NCBI GenBank assembly: GCA_001600555.1
Contig: BCKH01000006.1
Location: forward strand, 806,001 to 870,000
Reading direction: 5' to 3'
DNA from: Albophoma yamanashiensis
Lineage: Eukaryota > Ascomycota > Sordariomycetes > Hypocreales > Ophiocordycipitaceae
DNA length: 64,000 bases
The notes under the pieces were generated by a model. The model searched no databases. It saw only the letters and a program-made list of their open reading frames with translations, and was not told the origin of the DNA. This document shows positions 10,840 to 20,136 of the stretch, piece by piece; the first letter of the stretch is position 1, and every line of letters starts with the position of its first letter. Position numbers and translations under genes: made by a program.

Positions 10840-11813
10840 CCCGCGTCAAAGGCAGAACGATGATGATATGACGAGCTAGATAAAGTAGACCATCAACGCC
10901 CCCAGCCGTACCCCTCAGCACACCTGCGTAACGGAATCTGCGCGTCCGCTCCAGATACGATGTTACGCAGCAGCCTGCCGGCCTCTGAGCCCAATAGCAG
11001 CGATTCGACGGCGGTGTGGTTATCCAACGGAAGACGGCATGGGTAAGGGGTCAGGATACATGTACGCTTGAGCAGACTGGACTCGGGTGAGCCACCGTAG
11101 GGCGTCCAGCTTCAAGCTCATGAAAGGTTGAGTGCTTAGGCTCCCGTTTCAGATCCCAGAACCGACGAAGCCGCCACCCCTTGTCCATGCATAATGCCCA
11201 CTTGAAGGGCCATGGGGCCTAGCGTTGAACCGCGAGCCGGAAGCAGAAAATGCTCACGCGTGTTTGGTCGATGTCCATCCATCCGCCGACGAGACGAAAT
11301 GCGCGAGGGCGGGGATTGGACGCTGCCTGCACGGCAAGGCGGGCGCGTGACCCTTTTCGCCCTCGCGCTCAGTACCAAGGTGCACCGCGTCGATTCGACC
11401 TTGCGTCGGGGCCAGCGCATGCGAATGCCGATCCGCGAAGAGGGAATCCCGAATACGAGCACGTATCGACGACGCATGACTGGCCGGTTGATGTTCGGAG
11501 ACGCTCCTGTTGCCCGAGTATTGAAAGCATTGTCGGTCTGGGCATCAAATCAAAATCGTCGGTCTGCGCCATCGATGCGCCGCCCGGAGGCCCGGAGTCG
11601 TCCACACACGTCCTGCCACTCTCACAGGGACTCGCGCAACTCCTTGGCCAAGCGACCGCGGCTCGTGCGAGCAGAGAAAGGCCTTCAAAGAGGAATGTTC
11701 TCCTGGTCGTGCGGGCTACTATAGTCTGGCTTGTGGTGGTGGCAATCGAGTTCCGATTCTGTAGCGATCTGCGTCAGTCGACAAATGCGCCTCGGCCGGC
11801 GTGTAAGTCACGG
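10840..11813. other. Gene-free stretch
   Basis: Contains the esterase promoter. Open frames of up to 201 codons at 11212-11855 overlap in two frames, have no recognisable domain and are probably chance. I see no RNA gene or repeat. Confidence 0.5.
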
Positions 11814-12759
11814 CTAAATGCACTGACCGTCTTCTTCACCCACACCCTCTCCTGAGCTAGCCTGAAGAAAGTACTTGGCAGCCGAGTAGAAGACGCTCAA
11901 GAACTGGCCAAGAGCGATGAAGAAGGGCATGAACTGGCCGGGGGTCGACAGGTCGTTGATGCCGGTGATGTTGTTCCACTTCAACGAAACCTCCACGTAT
12001 ACAATGGCGCCGACGTTGATCACAAAATCGCTGAATTCAACGGCGGGCGAGTGCTTGTCGTCGTCGCTGTCGACCGAGACAGAGTCCGGGACATAAACGT
12101 GCCGTTTCTTAATGCACCTGTTTAAGGCCATCGCGCCGGCATAGATGACGGCTGGTGGTCGCCGCTGTCAGCATCGCCGCGCGCGCCGGGCACGCCGTGG
12201 TCGGGGAAGACTCACATCCGCAGTACGCAAATACGGCGAAGGCTGTGCCTATCATTGCGAAGACCGACCCGACCTTGTTGAACGTGCGGAACCAGTTCCA
12301 GATGCTGACCTGGGCGAAGAAGAAGGCCTTGTCGTCGGGACAGGACCTCGGCAGCAGGTCCATCCCGTGCCACCAGAACCAGGCGAAGAGGATGGAGAGG
12401 CCGACGAGCTCCACCATCCAGATCAGCAGCGTCGTCTGGTTGCGCGGGGACACCCGGCAAACGCCCACCTGGATGAGGAGCAGCGACAGGACCGGGAACA
12501 CCTCGACGGGCTCGATCGATGCCTGATCCCCGTGGTTGATGGTGAGGTTGATCAGCCTGACGAGGACGATGGAGGTCGAGAGGACGAAGACGATGGTTCC
12601 CTGGCCGATGTGGTCCTCGACCCTGAAGCAGTACGAGAGAAGGCCCGACAGCTGGACCGTGAGCATCTGGATGTAGATGCCGACCCGGATGCCCACGCCG
12701 TACAGATCAGGGTTGCCCGCAACGGGGCACCCCGCCGCTGCGGAAGCAGTCTCGTTCAT
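11814..12759 (-). CDS. Multispanning membrane protein, paralog A (family unknown)
   Basis: Integral membrane protein of unknown function. Minus-strand exons are 12759-12216 and 12151-11814. The 64-nt intron (GTGAGT..CAG, branch CTGAC) splits a Ser codon inside a membrane segment. The product is about 293 residues with roughly seven hydrophobic spans. The N-terminus CPVAGNPDLYGVGIRVGIYI carries a signature also present in the gene at 13721 and, in looser form, in the gene at 48446. Other blocks shared with the 13721 protein are a Cys followed by AFF and W-x-R-x-F-x-K, and a late segment with N-x-I-x-G...GQ..P. It is head to head with the 13721 gene. Proteins like this are common in filamentous fungi but, to my knowledge, have no assigned role. 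Confidence 0.82.
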
Positions 12760-13720
12760 GGCGTTGGCCGGTGCTGGGGCGACCTCGCCGCGGACTGAGC
12801 GGCCTGGGACCGGGAGAATGGGGTAGACTGACGAGCCGGATCCGCCCGTCGCTGCGGCGCGAAGACGCGATGCTGGGCCTGGGGTTCCTTATCTAGCGAA
12901 CCGTGAGCGCTGAGCGGTGCGCAGCGTCGACGACGGCAACGCACTGGAACCGGTCCCGGGGGCGCATATTAACGAAGAACGCGCGATGCGGCCGCACGAG
13001 GACGAGCCCCAGCTGAGGCTGGTGGAGGACCAGGGCTTCGGACTGCGTGCCACGGTCCTACCAGGCGGCTGAAGAGCCTGGTCAGCCCGCCCGAGGCGCC
13101 CACGGTCTGCCCACGCGCGCTCGCCTGGCACCGATCCGCCCTGGCTGTGCGGTCCCATCCGCCTGCATGTCGTCGGCGCGCCTGCTGACCTGGACGACGT
13201 CGATTGGCGGGCGGCGCAGCCGTCGGGCTGAGGCCTACCTATCGATGCGCCTCAGGCCAGAGGCTCAACTCAACCCTCCTGTGGAGGCTGGAGGGTCTCG
13301 GGACGCAGGGTTCGAGGCGCGGCAGCTCGCACGAGGAGACGGGGCTGCAGCGATAGCTCCATGCATGGGTCGCGGCGGCTGAGGCTGCTGCAGCCCATTC
13401 TCTGAGACTTGAGAAGCCATCGTCGCACGCGCCACGCCGTCGTCGCTTAAATCCTCAGGCACGCGCAAGCAGGCAGCAGCCGGCGAAGGCGCATCCGAGT
13501 ATCTACGTAGTTACTCAGTGGGCGGTGGGCACGAGTCCCCTCGATCCCCTCCCGCCAAGCCCAACGGCCGCGGGCCAGCCCGCAACCTTATCTACCGACC
13601 TGGCGGCTACTCCAGTCCCTTGCCGGCGGTGCGAATCCACGACCCCCGAACAGCGCCTCTCCGGCCGTCTCGTCTCCGTCTCCGCGACACCCAACTCCCA
13701 CTCCCTCCGCCCTCGCCGCC
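12760..13720. promoter_or_regulatory. Divergent promoter region between two membrane-protein paralogs
   Basis: This 961-base stretch separates two start codons pointing outward. It contains a palindromic CTACGTAG at 13503-13510, about 210 bases before the + strand start. Short open frames in it show no domain. Shared regulation of the two paralogs is possible but not shown. Confidence 0.5.
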
Positions 13721-14536
13721 ATGTCTGCGGCCGAGTGCGCCTTCGGCGGCAACCCCGACCTCTTCGGGGTCGGCGTGCGCATCGGCGTGTACGGGCAGTG
13801 GATCGCCACGCTGCTCGTCACCGTCTTCGATCCCGCCAACGAGAGCCCCTTCCGGCTGCTCAACCTCATCGTCCAGGCGTCCATCTTCGTCGGCCTCTGC
13901 ACCGAGTCGGCCGCCCGGCGCAACGCCGTCGCCTCCGTCATCACCCAGCTCCTGCTGTGCGGCTCGCTGTCCAGCGTGACCGGCGACGGCATCGGCTACT
14001 TCGGCCGCACCTCGGGCATCCTCCGGCTCGTCTTCTACCTGGCCCTCTCGGCCTACGGGGTCTGGTTCTGGTTCACCGGCGTCGACGTCATGCGGAGCGA
14101 GTGCGGGGGGCGCGACGTCGCCTTCTTCGGCCCCTCGACCATCACCGGCTGGGTCCGCTCCTTCGGCAAGGCCGTGTCCGTCGCCGGCCTGATCGCCTGC
14201 GTCGCCCTCCTGGGCTACAGCGTCTTCCGCATGGTCCGTCGCCTCCAGGGCGGCGTCGAGCGAGCCTTCGCGCGGCGGTCGGGGCAGCGGCCGCAGGTGG
14301 AGATATCGCTGATGCTGGCCTCGATGGGCTTGATCGGGCTCTCCATAGCCACGGTGGAGTACATCATCCGGGAGAACGACATACAGGGAGTGGGTGTGCA
14401 CGACATCGGCAGTGTCGCCCAGCTGATTCCTCTTCTCGCGGGGTCCTTGGCTTGTTTCCTTGGGCTCTGGAAGGTGGTGGTCCACAGACTGTTCCTCAGG
14501 AGAAGATGCTGGATACTGTTCGGGTGGCACCTGTAA
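13721..14536 (+). CDS. Multispanning membrane protein, paralog B (family unknown)
   Basis: Intronless gene for a 271-residue membrane protein. It begins MSAAECAFGGNPDLFGVGV, matching the signature of the divergently transcribed gene at 11814-12759. Hydrophobic spans follow at about residues 20-40, 45-65, 70-90, 105-125, 155-175, 205-225 and 235-255. Between the fourth and fifth spans lies a Cys-containing loop followed by DVAFFGPS and WVRSFGKAVSV, again shared with paralog A. The last loop is basic (RRLQGGVERAFARRSGQRP). It lacks the intron of paralog A. Function is unknown; a transporter, sensor or scaffold role would be a guess. Confidence 0.85.
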   Translation: MSAAECAFGGNPDLFGVGVRIGVYGQWIATLLVTVFDPANESPFRLLNLIVQASIFVGLCTESAARRNAVASVITQLLLCGSLSSVTGDGIGYFGRTSGILRLVFYLALSAYGVWFWFTGVDVMRSECGGRDVAFFGPSTITGWVRSFGKAVSVAGLIACVALLGYSVFRMVRRLQGGVERAFARRSGQRPQVEISLMLASMGLIGLSIATVEYIIRENDIQGVGVHDIGSVAQLIPLLAGSLACFLGLWKVVVHRLFLRRRCWILFGWHL

Positions 14537-15369
14537 GGGACGTGTTGATTCCCTCATCTTCCATCCTCGAATGGCGAGGTTCCGGAAGCGTGCGCCCCTG
14601 AACACTTAGCAAGCATTGACCCTGCCATTGGTGAGGGCATCGATACGGCGTAACCTGGGAGTGCTGGATCGCTAACCGAGGCGTTGGATTAGAACAGTTA
14701 TGTATAGAGTTTCGATTTCCCGCTCTTCCAACGATACCCTTCTCATGACCACGTGAATGTCCATCCTCCCTCGCCCCCTTGCCGGTATGTTTGCCCCTTG
14801 CCGGCATGTGACATGCTCTATACAAGTCCTCGTGGCACTGCGTCAGGCTCCCAACGCATACTACGTCCGTACCACCGGCAGTGAGGCCTTTGCAAGGCCG
14901 AAACGGCGTCATTTGATAAGCGTGCGCTGCGAATCACAACAAGCAGGGACTCCGACGGATGGAGCTTGGGCGATCTCATATCCCATTGGTGATGCCGTCC
15001 ACTTGTCCCTGGAGCCATGGGGTCCAAGTCGGCAGCCCCTGTGCGCAACGCGGCCAATGGAAGAGGCTTAGCCCGCCACTCCCTTCGGGGTCCCTCCCGT
15101 TTCACCGTGACTGGATTACGGGTACGACCAGACCACGTCGCTCGTCGCCGTACCCTGCTTGTCTGAAAGGCGAGCGGGTCGGCTCAGCTCGATGACGCTA
15201 TTGGACCCAGGTACGTAGTATGTCGCGGCTCAGGGGCCTCGTCCCCTCTTCCCGATGCGACTTATATATACCCCTCCATCTCGTCCCCCTCATCTCGAGA
15301 AGCTCTCCTCCCAAACCCAAATCAACTCCCCTCTACTCCTTTACGTGCTTCTCCTACAACTCACTCACA
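14537..15369. other. Gene-free spacer with CipC promoter
   Basis: Holds the 3' flank of the membrane-protein gene and the promoter and leader of the CipC-like gene, which is pyrimidine-rich close to the ATG. A TACGTAGTA motif lies at 15212-15220. No other gene is visible. Confidence 0.5.
15263..15270 (+). promoter_or_regulatory. TATA box of the CipC-like gene
   Basis: TATATATA about 100 bases before the ATG, followed by a long CT-rich leader. This arrangement is typical of strongly expressed or inducible fungal genes. Position is suggestive only. Confidence 0.5.
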
Positions 15370-15807
15370 ATGGGCTGGTTCGACAGTAAGCCGCGTCCTG
15401 CCGGACTCCAGACCACCCGGTGGACGTAGCCTCGCTCACACTGCTCCAGACGATTCCTCTCAGGCTCAGGCCTACGACCAGGTCGTCAACCGTCCTCACG
15501 AGGCCAGCTGGTCGCACGAGCTCATCGGCGGCGCTGCCGCCTACGAGGCCGCCAAGGCGTACGAGGACCACGTCGCGAGAAACGGTGAGTCGATGCCGGC
15601 CCGAGCCGCCCTGACAAGTCGCTGACGAGCCCGCAAGGTCAACCCGACAACCACGCCAAGGCCAAGGAGATCCTCGCCGGCGTGATCGGCGCCTTCGTCG
15701 ACCGCGAGGTTGAGACCAAGGGCCTCGACTTCATCGATCGGGAGGAGGCCAAGCGCCACGCGCAGAGGCAGGCCGAGGACCAGCTGGCCAACCAGGGACA
15801 GTGGTAG
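15370..15807 (+). CDS. cipC: CipC-like stress/antibiotic-response protein
   Basis: Small protein related to CipC of Aspergillus, first found as induced by the antibiotic concanamycin A; the molecular role is unknown. Exons are 15370-15385, 15450-15584 and 15638-15807, with introns of 64 nt (GTAAGC..CAG) and 53 nt (GTGAGT..AAG, branch CTGAC). The spliced product is about 106 residues. It starts MGWFDNDSSQAQAYDQV, then has the family core SHELIGGAAAYEAAKAYEDH, the segment NHAKAKEILAGVIGAFVDRE and ETKGLDFIDREEAKRHA. Length and block order match the family. The first coding exon has only 16 bases, so gene finders may miss it. A TATA box and CT-rich leader point to high or inducible expression. 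Confidence 0.92.
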
Positions 15808-17943
15808 AGGACCGACGCGACGCCGAAGCTCGGTAGAAGCTAGCTGGAGGCACGTAGTCAATATCGATTGCAGACCGCGAACTGCGTCCACGCCGCACCT
15901 GAGCACCGTGAAATGCACGCAGTTGCGTCACCTCGTCCCCGCGTAGCGCGTAGTATCCAAGCCCCGTCCCGAGCCCCGTCCCAGGCACGGCGTGCCCAAC
16001 GGCTCAACGCCTGCGCACCGGGAACGCGTGGTCGTTGGTGTTTGGAGCTCCGTTCGAGACCGCCAGAAGCTTCGCTGGCCTGAGGTCGAGCTTCACGCCG
16101 CCGTCGCGGTTGGTCAATCGGGAGGCCGTTGCCGGCTAGCGCGTTTGAGCCGGGGCCTGGTAGGCTGATCGCTGGGACCCTGGGGCTGGGGCCTGCAAGC
16201 CAGTGCACCCAGCCTTGCCGCGTAGCCGATTCCCACCTCAGATTCCACCTCAGATGTCGGCACTGCCACCTCTGAAGTGGATGCCAGGGCTCAGGGGAGG
16301 AGGGGAGGGGAATGAGGGGCCCGGGGATCGCTGTGGGCCACGCCGTCCCGGGGGTCGATCCGAGTCTCTGACGTTCAGGTCGCGCCCATGGCGTCATGCT
16401 CGCCGGCACGTAAGCGACGCATCCGGCCCAGGGACTGACCAAACGCAGTGGCATTTCTTCTTGAAGGATGACCCTTGAAGAGCACAAGCAAATAGCTCAG
16501 CAAACACGTAGCTTCATGCGTGATGGGTGCCCCCTTGAACGTGATGTATCAGAAGGCGACTTTGCGTAGGAGCTTCCCGGTAGCCTAAATCGAATCGTGA
16601 CGCCATCCACAGACTCGTCAGTGTGGGCATAGGTCACGCAAAACTCCATGCCGCTCACACTCTGCTTTCCGAGTGGTCACCGCAGCTCTGCTCCGTGCTG
16701 TGCGCAAGCCAATGGAAGACCATTTGCCCGGTCAAGCCAGGCTCGGGGCTGCCCGTGGCATCGTACGAGAGAACCACTCCACAATGCGCGAAATCTATAC
16801 CTGAATCACAGGATGCGGGCAAAGGGCAACATAAGGTATGAAACGCCAGCCAATGTATGCCAGCCGGGAGCCGGTTCAGGATTAGCTGCATTGCTGCTGG
16901 ACGGCGCCTACAGCCGGTTTCAACTGTCCGCGGATCCCCGACCCTAACATTATGCTTCTTCCGACCCCGTGTATTTTCGGACACACACCAGCCGGTACAG
17001 AACAGAAGCAGGGCAGCTACAACATCGAGTAGGCAAATGCCCACGTAAAGCCCACGTCCCTTCATCTCTGGCGGAACCTTTCGTGGGTGCTGGGTTAGAA
17101 GGTGTTCGTCTCGGACATGGCGCAATACTGGCAGTCGAAACGTCCGAGTTGGCGGCACTGCCCCCGACCTGAGACACGCAAGACGACAGGTAACTCGGTA
17201 GCCACAGGTGGTGTCACTTAGGCTGAAGTATCGAGCATGGCGAAAGGCAGCGTTGGAAAAGAGAGATGTGGCCGGTACGGAGTTCAGACGCGCACGACCC
17301 GGTCTTGTTCAGAACCCGAGGAAGATGGTGAGCATTGGTGTCTGTGACGTGATCGCAGGAAGTAGTTGCGTCTTGGTTGTAGTGCTGTCACGAAATTCAT
17401 TGTGATATCACGTACGTGCTCCGTGTAATCATGTCGAGAGTCTCCATCGGGGACGTGCTGTGAGCACGCGCCGCAACGTAGAGCGTGTCGCCAACACCGA
17501 GATAGAGGGAGTGGTGATCAGCCCCTGACGCGTAGATGGATTTGCCACGGAACATAGACCTCATATACTTGGGGCTGCGTTCTTTCTGATGTCGTGAGAT
17601 GCCTTTGCCAACAGTCTGGCGGTGAATGCGGGATTTGTGGGATTGAGGTACTCAAGTGCGCCATCGCGCCGAGACGTGGTTCTGCGTGCTATGCATGCAT
17701 CGTCGCGACTACAGAGGGGATGTCACGACTCTTCCGTATGAGCATCGTGAGCTGGCGTGAATGGGCGACAGCGTTCTGAGGCGGTTCACAGGTTTCTGCT
17801 TCGAGGAGCGTCATGGCTCTCGTCTTGCTCTGTGTCGCTTGGAGACGGGATGGTAGGCAGGAGAAGGAACTGAGCCCAGCTTCCTATGGTGCCCGAGGGA
17901 CTGCACTATTTCCCTGACAAAGCATAGAGGGCGACGTCCTGGG
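15808..17943. other. Gene-free stretch
   Basis: About 2.1 kb with only short random open frames on both strands. No domain, RNA gene or clear repeat is recognised. GC content falls toward the right end, next to the minisatellite. Confidence 0.5.
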
Positions 17944-17959
17944 AACCTGCTATGTTAAA

Positions 17960-18560
17960 CGCTGTATTTATATGTATTTGTTTAGCAAGGGAGGCAATGA
18001 TTACATAGGATTTGGTTACCTGCTTTTATATGGCAAAGAGCCAATTGAGTACATGGGGTTTGCGTACCTGCTTTTGTATAGTAAAGAGCCGATTGAGTAC
18101 ATGGGGTTTGGTTACCTGCTTTTGTATAGCAAAGAGGGCAATGGCTACATGGGGTTTAGTTACCTGCCTTTGTATGGCAAAGAGGGCAACAGTTACATGG
18201 GGTTTGGTTACCTACTTTTATATAGCAAAGTGCCGATTTAGTGCATGGGGTTTTAGTACTTGCTTTTGTATGGCAAAGAGCCGATTGAGTATATGGGGTT
18301 TGCGTACCTAGTTTTGTATGGTAAAGCACCGATTTAGTACATGGGGTTTTAGTACCTGGTTTTGTATGGCAGAGTGCTAATTTAGTACATGGGATTTTAG
18401 TACCTGGTTTTTTATAGTAGAGTGTTGATTTAGTACATAGGGGTTTAGTACCTGGTTTTATGTAGCAAAGTAGGTACTATTTATATAGGGGTTTAGTACC
18501 CTTTCTTCTATAGTAAAGTAGGTAATAAGTACTTAGTATTTTAGTACCTCTCTTCTCCTG
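17960..18560 (+). repeat. 48-bp tandem repeat (minisatellite), about 12 imperfect copies
   Basis: A unit of 48 bp beginning ATGGGGTTTGGTTACCTGCT and containing GTATAGCAAAGAG recurs about twelve times. The units between about 18005 and 18240 keep a 16-codon open frame (consensus YMGFGYLLLYSKEPIE). Later units collect TAG and other stops and drift toward T-rich sequence, and the last copies are only partly recognisable. The array is AT-rich compared with its surroundings. The repeated open frame follows from a unit length divisible by three and is not good evidence for a gene. Confidence 0.9.
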
Positions 18561-18904
18561 TTCATATATAATATGCGTACTCATTTCGCCGGTCTACGCT
18601 GAACGAATGAGCTTGACTCGGAACCTACAGGACGTGCGTGTACGGGCACCAGGCATGCTACCGGCTTGGCACTGCAAGCGACGACCAACACGTTGAGATG
18701 TGTACGGCCGTGACCCGTGACCGTGTTGAAGCGCTCCCTGGGCGGCATCCCCTGGTGTGTTCACGACGCGCCAACGTCTGCCACGTGCCTCTCGCATCTG
18801 CATTCGGTCGTGACACATCCAACAGCACGTCAACTCTCAATCCCCAATTGCGCCCCCGAACAATCCTTTACCCGTTCTTCCAGGTGACCATAACTTGCAG
18901 TGAC
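18561..18904. promoter_or_regulatory. Upstream region of the kinase-like gene
   Basis: A 344-base space between the minisatellite and the kinase-like start codon. The open frame runs back to 18638, but that extension looks non-coding. No defined promoter element is evident. Confidence 0.4.
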
Positions 18905-19957
18905 ATGCCGGAATCGTCAGCGCCTTACGAAATTCGCGGTTGGGATGTCGGGGACGACAATCTCGACGTGAACATCCGCGTCAATGGATTCAGTTTCACG
19001 ATCGCCGTGACTCCCGATTGCTTCATCGACTCGCCACGCGCAATCAGCCGCTTCCGCGAAGTCTTCGAGCAGATCAGCGACGGCAGGGATGATGCTCCGG
19101 AAGTGTGGGACTACTCCGAAGAGGTTGCCGACGTATTCTTGCCAGCGTTCGAAAGGCTGGCGCCTCCGCGGCTACACACCGGCAAGCTGACGCTCGCTGA
19201 CCTGGCAGTTCGTGGTTCCTTCGAATGCGAGTACCGAGTCGTTGGAGAGAAGCCCATGCCGGGCGCTGTCGTAGAACGGGTTTGGGATGATGAAACGCTA
19301 CCGGAAGAATGGAACATGCGCTCCCTCCAATCTGTGTTTCCCATTATCGATCCTGCGGAGGTGGAGGTGCCATACAGCGACGGTACTTCCGTCTACGACA
19401 TCATCCCTCGTGAAGTCTTTGTCAAAGGCCAGAGAGTTTTCTACAAGACATGCTGGTCGCCTCACGATGCTATTGACGAGGTCGAGAAATACTCACGCAT
19501 CCACACCTCACGCCTGTGTACGCAGGAGCTGAACACGCCCCGACTCTTCGGCGTGGTGGCAGGCCGCGGAGGTCTGGCCCGGGGGTTGCTCTACGATTGG
19601 ATAGAGACGAAAGGTACTGGAACGCTTGCTTCTATCATCTGCGCCGACACGCCGCTGTCGCTGAGAGAGAAATGGGCCTCGCAGATCCGCAACGCAGTGG
19701 CAGGACTGCACAACCTGGGAATTGTCTGGGGCGACGTGAAGCCGGACAACGTCCTCATCGACGCGAATAATAACGCGGTAGTTATTGAGCTGGAGGGCGG
19801 TACGACACGGGGATGGGTCGACCGCGAAGTTGGCGGTTCCGTCGAGGGTGATTTACAAGGACTGGAGAGACTCGATGAGTTCATCTTCGACGATGAATCT
19901 CCGCTACGGCTTGACGACGGGCATGACGATGATCATAGCGACCCATCATGTTCATAG
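18905..19957 (+). CDS. Divergent protein kinase-like protein (possible pseudokinase)
   Basis: Intronless gene for about 350 residues. The first 180 residues are a fungal-specific region with no recognised domain. The second half is a reduced kinase-like fold. RVFYKTCWS could supply the ATP-binding Lys, and DEVEKYSRIH a helix-C Glu. The catalytic loop reads VWGDVKPDNVLID, where HRD is replaced by WGD but Asp, Lys and Asn are present. The DFG motif is replaced by IELEGG, so the metal-binding Asp is Glu or lost. A GWVDREVGGSVEGDLQGLERL block follows instead of a full C-lobe. Many fungal proteins with GWVD after the DFG region occur in lineage-specific families. The start ATG at 18905 was preferred over upstream in-frame codons because the conserved sequence starts there. 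It lies tail to tail with the NACHT-ankyrin gene, 179 bases apart. Confidence 0.75.
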   Translation: MPESSAPYEIRGWDVGDDNLDVNIRVNGFSFTIAVTPDCFIDSPRAISRFREVFEQISDGRDDAPEVWDYSEEVADVFLPAFERLAPPRLHTGKLTLADLAVRGSFECEYRVVGEKPMPGAVVERVWDDETLPEEWNMRSLQSVFPIIDPAEVEVPYSDGTSVYDIIPREVFVKGQRVFYKTCWSPHDAIDEVEKYSRIHTSRLCTQELNTPRLFGVVAGRGGLARGLLYDWIETKGTGTLASIICADTPLSLREKWASQIRNAVAGLHNLGIVWGDVKPDNVLIDANNNAVVIELEGGTTRGWVDREVGGSVEGDLQGLERLDEFIFDDESPLRLDDGHDDDHSDPSCS

Positions 19958-20136
19958 CAGGGATAGTAAGCAGTTTGTCGGTTATAGGTATTAGTTCGGG
20001 GTAGCTACAGACCCAGCTGTAGCGAAGGGACTCGTTATCAGAAGAAACATCAATCCAGACATTGACAGCTGTGACGACAATCCCCATCTTGTTGCTCCAC
20101 CATATCCGACGGGCGTTGGGTCCTAGGCGCGCAGGG

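Noticed and set aside
17972..18241. Repeat protein encoded by the 48-bp array
   Set aside because: Frame exists only because the unit is a multiple of three; two frames are open, stops appear in later units and no start or splice context is convincing.
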